Assembly: GCF_021648885.1 (NCBI RefSeq)
Contig: NZ_JAKJHZ010000005.1
Location: forward strand, 806,001-870,000
Direction: 5' to 3'
Length of the DNA: 64,000 bases
From: Nocardioides potassii
Lineage (GTDB): Bacteria; Actinomycetota; Actinomycetes; Propionibacteriales; Nocardioidaceae
Position 1 is the first letter of the stretch. Each line of letters begins with the position of its first letter. Shown here piece after piece: positions 1 to 9,702 of this stretch. The notes under the pieces are model-generated. The model was not told the origin of the DNA. It saw only the letters and a program-made list of their open reading frames with translations, and searched no databases. Made by a program: the position numbers and the translations under genes.

Positions 1-51
1 GAGGAGGGTCGGCACGCCGGGAGGCTAGCCGAGGGGACTGGCACCGTGTGT

Positions 52-69
52 TATCTTGACGTCAAGATA
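52..69. promoter_or_regulatory. 18-bp perfect palindrome upstream of acnA (probable operator)
   Basis: TATCTTGACGTCAAGATA is a perfect 18-bp inverted repeat, AT-rich in a very GC-rich context, about 100 bp upstream of the acnA start. The left arm itself reads TATCTT, a good -10 hexamer, so a bound dimer would cover a promoter. The form fits MarR-family operators. One candidate family is TamR, a MarR/PecS-type regulator of aconitase and other citric-acid-cycle genes in Streptomyces, but that assignment is from memory and untested here. Confidence 0.6.
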
Positions 70-169
70 CTGCGGACGTCCCAAGAACAGGGTCACCCAC
101 CTTCCCGAGTCCTCGCGTGCGAGGGCAGGATGGCCGGGTACCCGCGAACCTCCCGAGGAGATGTGGCTG

Positions 170-3004
<2,835 letters not shown>

Positions 3005-3005
3005 C

Positions 3006-3596
3006 GTGGCTGCTGCCGATCCGGCAGAGGTGTGGCGCGGCCGCGTCCAGGGCCACCTGGACGCGGCCGGCCGCCCGCCCCTCGGCGCCATGGCCGGGTG
3101 GGAGGTCTTCCCGTTCGAGCGCGACGGCCTGACGCCGAAGCCGCTGGGGGAGCGCGTCGTCCCCGAGCCGTCGCGCGAGCGTTCGGCCGATGCCTGCGGC
3201 ACCTGCCGCGCCCTGGCGCGTGAGGACCTGGTCCTGCACACCGGCACGCGCCTCGCGGTCATCCGGCCCGGCGGCACCAGCCTGATGTTCGTGGCCAACG
3301 TCGTCGCGCGCGAGCACGAGCGGCTCGACGACCTTGACGAGGCCGCCGACGAGGAGCTCGGCCGGCTCGTCGCTCGCACCTTCCGGGCCCTGCGCGCCCT
3401 GCCCGGCGTCGGCAACGTGCAGGTCAGCAAGTGGGAGAACGGCGGCGGCCACCTCTCGGTCAACGTCCTGGCCCGCCCCCTCGGCGTCCTCGAGCTCCGG
3501 GGCTCGAACCTCCCCGTCTGGGCGGACATGCTCCCGGACATCCCGCAGGACGAGTACGACGCCCGCGCGGACGTCGTACGGTCTGCGCTGGCCTGA
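3006..3596 (+). CDS. HIT-like protein with degenerate histidine triad
   Basis: 196 residues, GTG start 1 nt after the acnA stop, so probably cotranscribed with it. The second half (about 75-160) follows the HIT-superfamily pattern: a strand reading LAVIRPGG, then VAREHERLDDLDE, then a helix, then WENGGGHLSVNVLARPLG. In true HIT hydrolases this last segment carries His-x-His-x-His. Here only the first histidine remains, and Ser and Asn stand in the other two places, so nucleotidyl hydrolysis by the usual mechanism is unlikely. An upstream CGTC pair (about residue 65) could bind metal. The family call is by pattern only; the function is unknown. Confidence 0.75.
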   Translation: MAAADPAEVWRGRVQGHLDAAGRPPLGAMAGWEVFPFERDGLTPKPLGERVVPEPSRERSADACGTCRALAREDLVLHTGTRLAVIRPGGTSLMFVANVVAREHERLDDLDEAADEELGRLVARTFRALRALPGVGNVQVSKWENGGGHLSVNVLARPLGVLELRGSNLPVWADMLPDIPQDEYDARADVVRSALA

Positions 3597-3600
3597 CTGT

Positions 3601-3638
3601 GCGGTGACGGTGACGCACGGGTGCGTCGCCGCCACCGC
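3601..3638 (+). terminator. Hairpin after the HIT-like gene
   Basis: GACGCAC at 3612-3618 pairs with GTGCGTC at 3621-3627, and an outer GCGGTG (3601-3606) pairs with CACCGC (3633-3638). It begins 4 nt after the stop codon. There is no T-tract, which is usual for actinobacterial terminators. Confidence 0.55.
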
Positions 3639-3664
3639 ACAGGCCCGTACAGGGAGCCCGACGC

Positions 3665-3727
3665 CACACGTGTCCGAGAAGTGGCCCTCGACCGGCGCGT
3701 CCGAGGGCCGTACGACGGACACGTGTG
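3665..3727. repeat. Dispersed hairpin repeat A, copy 1
   Basis: Arms CACACGTGTCCG (3665-3676) and CGGACACGTGTG (3716-3727) are perfect over 12 bp. Nested inside are GGCCCTCG (3683-3690) and CGAGGGCC (3702-3709), perfect over 8 bp. A second copy with the same plan lies at 52360-52418. The rest of the 251-bp gap (3597-3847) holds only the terminator hairpin at 3601-3638 and GGGGG before the next start. Confidence 0.7.
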
Positions 3728-3847
3728 CGACTGCCCGGGCCTGCAGGGGCGGTCAGCCTGAAGGATCTTCGGGCGGCACCCCACCAGACGGCCCGCTCGG
3801 AGCGTGTGGACGTGTGAGGCTGTCCGCACACAGGGGGTACATCGCGC

Positions 3848-5194
3848 ATGCCAGCACCGACCGACGTCGTCGACCGGCTCGACCGACTGGCGGCGCGTGC
3901 GCCCTCGGGCGCGGTCGACCCGGAGGCGCTCTGGGCCCGCGGACGGCGCCGGCAGCGTCGTCGTACGGCGTCCGCGCTGGCCGCGATCGTCACCGTCGGC
4001 GTGCTCGCCACCGCGTTGACGCCCTCCGTCCTGGCCCGGATCGACCCGCCTGTTGCCACCTCGACCGGCCGGATGGTGCTGCCCGACGTGGTGCGCCAAC
4101 CGGGCGAGTGGGAGCCGTCGTTCTCCAGCGTGCCCGGCAGGCTCGTCGCAGCGGGCGTCGGCAGCCGAGCGGGATGGTGGTCGTCTCGTCCCGCGCTCTG
4201 GGGCGTGTCGGCTGTCACGGGCGAATCGCGCTTCCTCGACCTTCCGGACGCGGTCCCCGTGACGACCACGCCCGTAGCGCTGTCGGCGGACGGTCAGCTC
4301 CTGGCGTACTGGTTCACGAACGACGACGTCGACGTGCTCCCCGCGGACGTGGACGAGAATGACGCTCCTGCTGCCCGACCAGCGGGCGTGGCCGTGCTGC
4401 ACCTGGCCACCGGGGAGGTCGAGCGCTGGGACGCGAAGTCCGCGCACGGGCTGCAGGTCGACGGGCTCGCGTGGGCCGGGGACGTGTTGTGGTGGTCGGC
4501 AGGGTCGGTGGAGCCCGTCGGGACGATCGGCCTCAAGTCCGGCCTTGCGGCGCACACCTGGGACCTCGGGTCCGGTGTGCGCAGGACGATGACGTCCGAC
4601 GAGCCCGGGTGGGCCCTCCCGTTGAGCACGGCTCGATCGACGGCCGACGGGTTCCTCGTGAATGGCGCTCGCGACCTCAGGCTGGTCCGCGGCAACCACG
4701 TCGATCGTCGCGTGTGGCTCGAGAGGCGCATCCGGAACGCCGCGGCGCTCGGCGCGGACGGGAGACAGGTGGCTGCCGTTCTCGATGCCGATCCATCGAG
4801 CGGCGCGTCGATGGAGGGGCTGGAGCCCGTCGTCGTGGGCGACCTCACTGACGACCCCGTGGCCATGGCGCCTGTGGGCGATGTCCGGGCCGACGACGTG
4901 TACGGATGGCGGTCGGATACCGAGGTGGTCGTGGGGACACGTGTCGGCGCAGGGGCAGACATGCACCTTGCGGCGTCGACAGTGGACGTGCGCACCGGTG
5001 AGGAGGCTCGCCTGCTGGAGTTCGAGGGCGCGGTTCCGACCTTCGCGGCCGACGCCTGGTCCGCCGACGTCGTCCAGGCGCCGGACGCGCCGTTCGCCCC
5101 GGACCCCCGCCTCGTCGGAGCGGGCGGCGCGGTCGTGCTCGTCTTCCTCGTCTCCCTCTGGCGCGACCTGAGGCGGCGGCGTGGCCGCGCCTGA
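3848..5194 (+). CDS. Membrane-anchored protein linked to a SigE-family sigma factor
   Basis: 448 residues. The N-terminus (about 1-35) is basic and cytoplasmic-looking, followed by a membrane segment at about 38-60 (ASALAAIVTVGVLATALTPS). A long extracytoplasmic region with repeated beta-strand patterns suggests a beta-propeller, and a second membrane helix near the C-terminus (about 422-440) ends in RDLRRRRGRA. It overlaps the next gene, a SigE-family sigma factor, by 14 bp. The topology and linkage suggest a sensor or anti-sigma-like partner, but no zinc-binding anti-sigma motif is visible. ATG 3848 has a purine-rich GGGGG 9 nt upstream. The partner role is inferred from context. Confidence 0.7.
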   Translation: MPAPTDVVDRLDRLAARAPSGAVDPEALWARGRRRQRRRTASALAAIVTVGVLATALTPSVLARIDPPVATSTGRMVLPDVVRQPGEWEPSFSSVPGRLVAAGVGSRAGWWSSRPALWGVSAVTGESRFLDLPDAVPVTTTPVALSADGQLLAYWFTNDDVDVLPADVDENDAPAARPAGVAVLHLATGEVERWDAKSAHGLQVDGLAWAGDVLWWSAGSVEPVGTIGLKSGLAAHTWDLGSGVRRTMTSDEPGWALPLSTARSTADGFLVNGARDLRLVRGNHVDRRVWLERRIRNAAALGADGRQVAAVLDADPSSGASMEGLEPVVVGDLTDDPVAMAPVGDVRADDVYGWRSDTEVVVGTRVGAGADMHLAASTVDVRTGEEARLLEFEGAVPTFAADAWSADVVQAPDAPFAPDPRLVGAGGAVVLVFLVSLWRDLRRRRGRA

Positions 5195-5687
5195 GGGCTT
5201 CGCGGAGTTCGTCGTCGCGCGGCAGGCCGCGCTGCTGCGGACGGCGTACCTCCTCACCGGGCACGCGCACGACGCGGAGGACCTCGTCCAGGCGACCTTG
5301 GTGAAGATCGTGCCCCAGTGGCGCCGCATCGCGGACGACCCCGAGCCCTACGTGCGCCGCGTGCTCGTCAACGAGAACATCTCGCGCTGGCGCAGGCGTC
5401 GCTGGCGCGAGCACCCCACGGACGAGGTGCCCGAGCAGCTCGCCCACGACCCGGACGTCGCCGAGCTGCTCGCCGTCCGAGCCGCCCTCGCCACGCTCCC
5501 CCCGCGGCAGCGGGCGGTGCTCGTGCTGCGCTACTACGAGGGCATGTCGGAGGCCGACATCGCTGCCACCCTCGGTATCGCTCCGGGGACCGTGAAGTCG
5601 CAGGCCCGCGACGGGCTGTCCCGACTCCGGGAGGCCCTGCCGGCGGACGGAAGCGCTGTGGAGGGCGCCGGTAGCCTGACGCGGTGA
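5181..5687 (+). CDS. SigE-family ECF RNA polymerase sigma factor
   Basis: 168 residues, the normal length for an ECF sigma factor. Region 2 spans about 10-75 (LLRTAYLLTGHAHDAEDLVQ, then a segment rich in W and R for -10 recognition). Region 4 spans about 100-155 (LPPRQRAVLVLRYYEGMSEA followed by the helix-turn-helix LGIAPGTVKSQARDGLSRLR). It matches the actinobacterial SigE family of small sigma factors. The GTG start lies inside the end of the upstream membrane-protein gene, and its stop overlaps the next start (GTGA), so the three genes look translationally coupled. The sigma gene usually comes first in such pairs; here the membrane partner does. Confidence 0.88.
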   Translation: MAAPEGFAEFVVARQAALLRTAYLLTGHAHDAEDLVQATLVKIVPQWRRIADDPEPYVRRVLVNENISRWRRRRWREHPTDEVPEQLAHDPDVAELLAVRAALATLPPRQRAVLVLRYYEGMSEADIAATLGIAPGTVKSQARDGLSRLREALPADGSAVEGAGSLTR

Positions 5688-6391
5688 GCGACGCCGACCC
5701 GACGACCGAGCCCGCGCGGGACGGGTCGCCCGAGTCGTCGTACGAGTCGACAGACGGCCAGCCCGACGCGCAGTCGTACGGGCAGCCCCCCGTCGTCGAG
5801 GAGCAGCGCCCCAGCAGGCTCCCGCTCGTCCTGGCCAGTGTCGGGGCCGCCCTCGTGCTCGGTGCCGCCCTGGCCGCACCTCTGGTCGACAAGGCGCTGC
5901 GGGGCGAGGAGGAGGCGAAGCGCGCGCTCGACCTGACGCTCGTCCGGACGTGGGAGATCACCGACCGCGCGCACACGATGGATGACGTCGCCTACCCGCA
6001 GGACCCGCCCGCCGGCGGGCCGCACGCACCGGTCTGGCTCGCCTGCGGGGTGTACGACGAGCCGGTGCGCGAGGAGAACGCCGTGCACGACCTCGAGCAC
6101 GGCACGGTGTGGATCACCCACGACCCCGGGCTCTCGGACGCCGACGTCGAGGCGCTCGCCGCGCAGCTCCCGGACAACGGGATCATGTCGCCGCGCGAAG
6201 GCCTGCCGTCCCCGGTGGTGGTGACCGTCTGGGGCGCCCAGCTGCAGCTCGACGGCGCCGACGACCGCAGGCTCGCCCTCTTCCTGGAGGAGTACGGCGA
6301 CGGGCACACCGCGCCGGAGTTCGGCGTCAGCTGCCAGGGCGGCACCCCCGACCCGGGCGGCGCCATCCCGGGCGAGGGTGCCAACGCCTGA
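5684..6391 (+). CDS. DUF3105 membrane-anchored protein
   Basis: 235 residues: an acidic, proline-rich cytoplasmic N-terminus, one membrane helix at about 45-68 (LPLVLASVGAALVLGAALAA), then an exported DUF3105 domain. Family hallmarks are PPAGGPHAPVW, ACGVYDEPVREENAVHDLEH and GTVWITHDP. The conserved histidines and the cysteine suggest a metal or redox site, but the family has no established function. The GTG start overlaps the sigma factor stop as GTGA, so it is the third gene of that cluster and a possible output of the same signal. Confidence 0.85.
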   Translation: MSDADPTTEPARDGSPESSYESTDGQPDAQSYGQPPVVEEQRPSRLPLVLASVGAALVLGAALAAPLVDKALRGEEEAKRALDLTLVRTWEITDRAHTMDDVAYPQDPPAGGPHAPVWLACGVYDEPVREENAVHDLEHGTVWITHDPGLSDADVEALAAQLPDNGIMSPREGLPSPVVVTVWGAQLQLDGADDRRLALFLEEYGDGHTAPEFGVSCQGGTPDPGGAIPGEGANA

Positions 6392-6409
6392 CGGCCAGCG
6401 GAGCGCCGA

Positions 6410-7246
6410 TCAGCGCTGGAGGAAGCCCAGCAGCGCCCGGTTGAACTCGTCGGCGTGGCTGACGTTGAACCCGTGGGGCGCGTCCTGGACGACGACGAGC
6501 TCCGAGCCGGTGATCGTCTCGTGCGTGCGCTTGCCGGAGCCCTCGAAGGGGACCGTGGCGTCGCTGTCGCCGTGGATGACGAGGGTCGGGACGGTGATCT
6601 TGGTCAGGTCGTCGCGGAAGTCCGTCGTGCCGAAGGCCTCCATGCAGCCGAGCGCGGCGGTCTGGTCGCTCTGGTGGCACAGGACCAGCGCCTCCTGGCG
6701 CTGCTCCTCGCTCACCTTGAGCTCGCCCTTGGCGGAGAAGAAGTCCGTCATGAAGCCGTCGAAGAACGTGGTCCGGTCCTCCTCGAGCCCCTTCGTCATC
6801 TCGGCAGCGGCGTCCTCGGTGAGGGGGCCGTCGGGGTTGTCGTCGCCCTTCATCAGGTACGGCGGCACGGCGGCGGCGAAGACCACCGAGTGGATGCGGT
6901 CCTCGCCGTGCTTGGCGACGTAGCGGGCGACCTCGCCGCCGCCCATCGAGAAGCCGACGAGCGTCACGTCGGTGAGGTCCAGCTCGGACAGCACGCCGTC
7001 GAGGTCGTCGGCCAGCGTGTCGTAGTCATAGCCCTTCGACGGCTTGTCGCTGCGGCCGAACCCGCGGCGGTCGTAGGCCACGACGCGGTAGCCGGCGGCG
7101 CTCAGCGGGCCGACCTGCTCGCTCCAGGACTCGCCGGACAGCGGCCAGCCGTGGATGAGCACGACCGGGCGGCCGGAGCCGCCGGAGTCCTCGACGTGGA
7201 CCTTGGTGGAGCTGAGCAGACCGGAGCTTGCGGTGACCTCGGGCAC
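6410..7246 (-). CDS. Alpha/beta hydrolase of the non-heme haloperoxidase type
   Basis: 278 residues with a complete catalytic triad: nucleophile S100 in GFSMGGG, acid D229 in HGDSDATVP and H258 in DAPHGF. The oxyanion region is HGWPLSGESW (about 32-41), and YDRRGFGRSDKP is typical of the chloroperoxidase/perhydrolase/arylesterase subgroup. The physiological substrate cannot be read from sequence; such enzymes hydrolyse esters and can form peracids. The GTG start follows AAGGGAAGG. The promoter (-10 TAGGTT, minus strand 7305-7300) sits 2 nt from a perfect 16-bp palindrome, so the gene is probably repressed by a dimeric regulator. Confidence 0.9.
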   Translation of the reverse strand: MPEVTASSGLLSSTKVHVEDSGGSGRPVVLIHGWPLSGESWSEQVGPLSAAGYRVVAYDRRGFGRSDKPSKGYDYDTLADDLDGVLSELDLTDVTLVGFSMGGGEVARYVAKHGEDRIHSVVFAAAVPPYLMKGDDNPDGPLTEDAAAEMTKGLEEDRTTFFDGFMTDFFSAKGELKVSEEQRQEALVLCHQSDQTAALGCMEAFGTTDFRDDLTKITVPTLVIHGDSDATVPFEGSGKRTHETITGSELVVVQDAPHGFNVSHADEFNRALLGFLQR

Positions 7247-7307
7247 GGGTAGTCCTTCCCTTGCGGCCGCCCCCTGGTGGGACGGCCGGTGACTCCCTCA
7301 ACCTAAC

Positions 7308-7323
7308 GTCTTGTGCACAAGAC
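7308..7323. promoter_or_regulatory. 16-bp perfect palindrome (operator) for the hydrolase gene
   Basis: GTCTTGTGCACAAGAC is a perfect inverted repeat. It lies between the divergent hydrolase and thiamine-binding genes, immediately upstream of the hydrolase -10 (TAGGTT on the minus strand, 7305-7300), so binding would block RNA polymerase there. The shape suggests a MarR-family dimer site. The regulator gene is not in this window. Confidence 0.65.
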
Positions 7324-7370
7324 AACACGTCCGTCGGGGTGGTGCGGCGGGACGTGGGTAGCGTGGGGTC

Positions 7371-7673
7371 ATGCTCGTCGCCTTCTCCATCTCGCCCACG
7401 TCCAGCGACCCGAACGGATCGGTCACGGCTGCCGTCGCCGAGGCCGTACGCGTCGTCCGTGCCTCCGGGCTGCCCCACGAGACCACCTCGATGTTCACCA
7501 CGATCGAGGGGGAGTGGGACGAGGTGATGGCGGTCGTCAAGCAGGCGGTCGACGTCGTGGCTCAGGTCTCGCCGCGAGTGGGGCTCGTGCTGAAGGCCGA
7601 CATCCGGCCCGGCTACGAGGGCCAGCTCACCGCCAAGGTGGAGCGCATCGAGCAGGCGCTGGCGGACGACTGA
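7371..7673 (+). CDS. MTH1187/YkoF-type thiamine-binding protein
   Basis: 100 residues, a single ferredoxin-like domain of the MTH1187/YkoF family (formerly DUF77). Members bind thiamine or its pyrimidine moiety. The start MLVAFSISP and the segment ETTSMFTTIEGEWDEVM are typical. -10 TAGCGT at 7359-7364 lies exactly 6 nt before the ATG and no ribosome binding site is present, so the mRNA is probably leaderless. Its stop overlaps the start of the YjbQ gene (TGATG), which supports a small two-gene thiamine-related operon. Confidence 0.85.
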   Translation: MLVAFSISPTSSDPNGSVTAAVAEAVRVVRASGLPHETTSMFTTIEGEWDEVMAVVKQAVDVVAQVSPRVGLVLKADIRPGYEGQLTAKVERIEQALADD

Positions 7674-8077
7674 TGGACTCCGAGAGCCGCACCTACCGCA
7701 CCGGCGGCGACGAGGTCGTGCTCGACCTGACGGACGACGCCGCGGACTTCGTGGCGGACCGGGGCGACGGCCTGCTGCACGTCTTCGTGCCGCACGCGAC
7801 CGCCGGCCTGGCGATCATCGAGACGGGAGCGGGCTCGGACGACGACCTGCTGGCCGCGCTCGGCGACCTGCTGCCCGCCGACGACCGTTGGCGGCACCGC
7901 CACGGGTCACCCGGCCACGGCCGCTCCCACGTGATGCCGGCGATCGTCCCGCCCTACTGCACCGTGCCGGTGCTCGGCGGACGACTCGCCCTCGGCACGT
8001 GGCAGAGCATCTGCCTGGTGGACCTCAACGTCGACAACGCCACCCGCGAGGTGCGCTGGTCCTTCCTGGCCGGTTGA
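7673..8077 (+). CDS. YjbQ/UPF0047 family protein
   Basis: 134 residues. The family hallmark is HATAGLAIIE near residue 40 and the metal-binding segment RHRHGSPGHGRSHVMPAI, followed by LGTWQSICLVDLN. YjbQ proteins have been reported to show weak thiamine-phosphate synthase activity, though their main job is unsettled. Start codon ATG 7673 shares TGATG with the stop of the thiamine-binding protein gene. That pairing suggests a role in thiamine salvage or repair (inference). Confidence 0.87.
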   Translation: MDSESRTYRTGGDEVVLDLTDDAADFVADRGDGLLHVFVPHATAGLAIIETGAGSDDDLLAALGDLLPADDRWRHRHGSPGHGRSHVMPAIVPPYCTVPVLGGRLALGTWQSICLVDLNVDNATREVRWSFLAG

Positions 8078-8091
8078 TGGAGGGCTGACCG

Positions 8092-8619
8092 GTGGACCTC
8101 GCGCGGGCCACGGCAGCCGAACGTCGTACGACGCTGCCCGGCGACGACCTCGTCGACGCCGACGTCGTGATGGACCGCGGCTTCGACGTGCCCGCCCCTC
8201 CCGAGGTCGTGTGGCCGTGGCTGGTGCAGCTGGGGAAGCGGCGAGCGGGGTGGTACCTGCCGGCCCGGGTCGAGCGGTTCGTCCCACCGTCGCGCCGCGC
8301 GCTGCGCCACCTCGAGCCGCGGTGGCTCGAGCAGGAGGTCGGCGACGTGATCCCGGACTGGGGTGGCGCGGACGCCACGTTCACCCTCGCCTCCGCGGAG
8401 GCTCCCGACCACCTGCTGTACACCTCGCGGCGCGGGCACACCGACCTGACGTGGTGCCTCCACCTGTCGCCGGCCGGGGCGGACGGCGCGCGGGTCCACC
8501 TCCGCCTGCGGCTGGGTCCCGTCCGCCACCGTCGGCTCGCGGAGGTGGGCGGCGGGCTGTTCGACGCACTCACGATCGTCGGGCTCGCGGCCGGTCTCCG
8601 CGAGCGGGTGAGGGGCTAG
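8092..8619 (+). CDS. SRPBCC (START/Bet v1-like) superfamily protein
   Basis: 175 residues. VMDRGFDVPAPPEVVWPWLV (about 26-45) is the first-strand pattern of polyketide-cyclase/SRPBCC proteins, which fold around a hydrophobic ligand pocket. Strands continue through DATFTLASAEAPDHLLYTS. The C-terminal helix is short. No catalytic residues can be named. The GTG start is 14 nt after the YjbQ stop, so it may belong to the same transcript. The ligand is unknown. Confidence 0.72.
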   Translation: MDLARATAAERRTTLPGDDLVDADVVMDRGFDVPAPPEVVWPWLVQLGKRRAGWYLPARVERFVPPSRRALRHLEPRWLEQEVGDVIPDWGGADATFTLASAEAPDHLLYTSRRGHTDLTWCLHLSPAGADGARVHLRLRLGPVRHRRLAEVGGGLFDALTIVGLAAGLRERVRG

Positions 8620-8620
8620 C

Positions 8621-9226
8621 GTGGCGCGGGTGAGCGAGCAGGCCTTCGAGATGCGCGACGTCGAGCCCGGTGACGTCGACGCGGTCCTCGCGGTGATCCG
8701 GGCGGCCTTCGGTGCCGGCGGGTCCACCCACGGCGACCAGGTCGCCCTCCTCTGGGCCGAGGTCCGGCAGGGTGCCCACCTGCTCGCCGAGCGCGTCGCC
8801 GTCGTCGAGGGGGAGGTGGTCGGGCACGTCGGTGTCAGCCACTGCTGGCTGGACGCCCGGCGCGAGCTGGTGTCGCTCGCGATGCTGTCTCCACTGAGCA
8901 CCAGGCCCGGGTGGGAACGGCGGGGGATCGGCACAGCGCTGGTCGCGGCCGCGATCGAGGCGGCCCGCAGCAGTGGCCGTCCTGCCCTCGTGCTGGAGGG
9001 CAGTACGATGTTCTACGGCGCGCGTGGCTTCGCGCCCGCGGTGGCACACGGCATCGAGCCGCCCTCGGTGCGGGTCCCCGCCCCTGCCCTCCAGGTCGTC
9101 CCCTTCCGCCTGGAGGACTGGATGACGGGTCGGATCGTCTACCCCGACGTCTGGTGGCGGCACGACTGCGCCGGGCTCCGCGACCCCGACCTGGCTGCCG
9201 TGGAGGAGGCGCTCGGCCTGGCCTGA
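8621..9226 (+). CDS. GNAT family N-acetyltransferase
   Basis: 201 residues. The acetyl-CoA binding motif A reads LSTRPGWERRGIGTALV (about 90-106), and the C-terminal part has the FYGARGFAPA pattern of GNATs that act on small molecules or protein N-termini. The start is GTG 8621, directly after the preceding stop; GTG 8630 is an alternative. The C-terminal extension (after about 150) with W-rich VYPDVWWRHD is shared with uncharacterised actinobacterial acetyltransferases. The substrate is unknown. Confidence 0.85.
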   Translation: MARVSEQAFEMRDVEPGDVDAVLAVIRAAFGAGGSTHGDQVALLWAEVRQGAHLLAERVAVVEGEVVGHVGVSHCWLDARRELVSLAMLSPLSTRPGWERRGIGTALVAAAIEAARSSGRPALVLEGSTMFYGARGFAPAVAHGIEPPSVRVPAPALQVVPFRLEDWMTGRIVYPDVWWRHDCAGLRDPDLAAVEEALGLA

Positions 9227-9232
9227 CACGTG

Positions 9233-9254
9233 TCGAACACATGTTCGATATGCT
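9233..9254 (+). promoter_or_regulatory. LexA SOS box abutting a -10 element
   Basis: TCGAACACATGTTCGA (9233-9248) matches the actinobacterial LexA operator TCGAAC-N4-GTTCGA exactly. It is followed without a gap by TATGCT (9249-9254), a good -10. The predicted transcript start, 6-7 nt further on, coincides with GTG 9261. A second palindrome, GACACGTGTC (9225-9234), overlaps its left edge. Confidence 0.85.
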
Positions 9255-9260
9255 CGTGAG

Positions 9261-9677
9261 GTGTTTCCCCCGCCACCGCCCCGGCAGCGCCCCACGCCGC
9301 CCGAGGGGCACAGCGGTGTCGCCCCGCCCGGTTGGCCGAGACAGGTGCGCCCGCCCGATGCCCCGGAGTGGGAGGACACGGCCGCCAGCTGGCTGCTCGA
9401 CCTGTGCCCGCCCGACTACCGGCGCTTCACCGGGCTGCGCCGCCACGTCGTCGTCCTGGCCAGGTTCGCGGTTCTCCACGTCGAGGCCCAGCAGCTCGCC
9501 ACCCGGCGCGGGCTGAGCGAGATCCGCGGCGACCTGAAGGACGTCGCCGACGAGGCGGTGGTGACCGCCGCCGTGCAGACCTTCCAGCTCGAGGACGCCC
9601 GCCTGCTCGCCGTACGCCGCGAGGTGGGCCTGGTCGAGGAGGCGTTGCGTGGGCGGCGCTACCGCGTCCGGATGTGA
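9261..9677 (+). CDS. SOS-regulated protein of unknown function
   Basis: 138 residues with no recognised domain. The first 30 residues are proline-rich. Residues 38-130 look all-helical: ASWLLDLCPPDYRRFTGLRR, then HVVVLARFAVLHVEAQQLA, then a long amphipathic helix ending RREVGLVEEALRGRRYRVRM. I recall uncharacterised actinobacterial proteins with the LLDLCPPDYR-type motif. A perfect LexA box and -10 lie immediately upstream, and GTG 9261 falls at the expected transcription start, so translation is probably leaderless. It should be induced by DNA damage. A role in repair, checkpoint or division control is only inferred from that regulation. Confidence 0.75.
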   Translation: MFPPPPPRQRPTPPEGHSGVAPPGWPRQVRPPDAPEWEDTAASWLLDLCPPDYRRFTGLRRHVVVLARFAVLHVEAQQLATRRGLSEIRGDLKDVADEAVVTAAVQTFQLEDARLLAVRREVGLVEEALRGRRYRVRM

Positions 9678-9702
9678 GTCCCGGGGTGGCTAGGGTCGAG
9701 TG

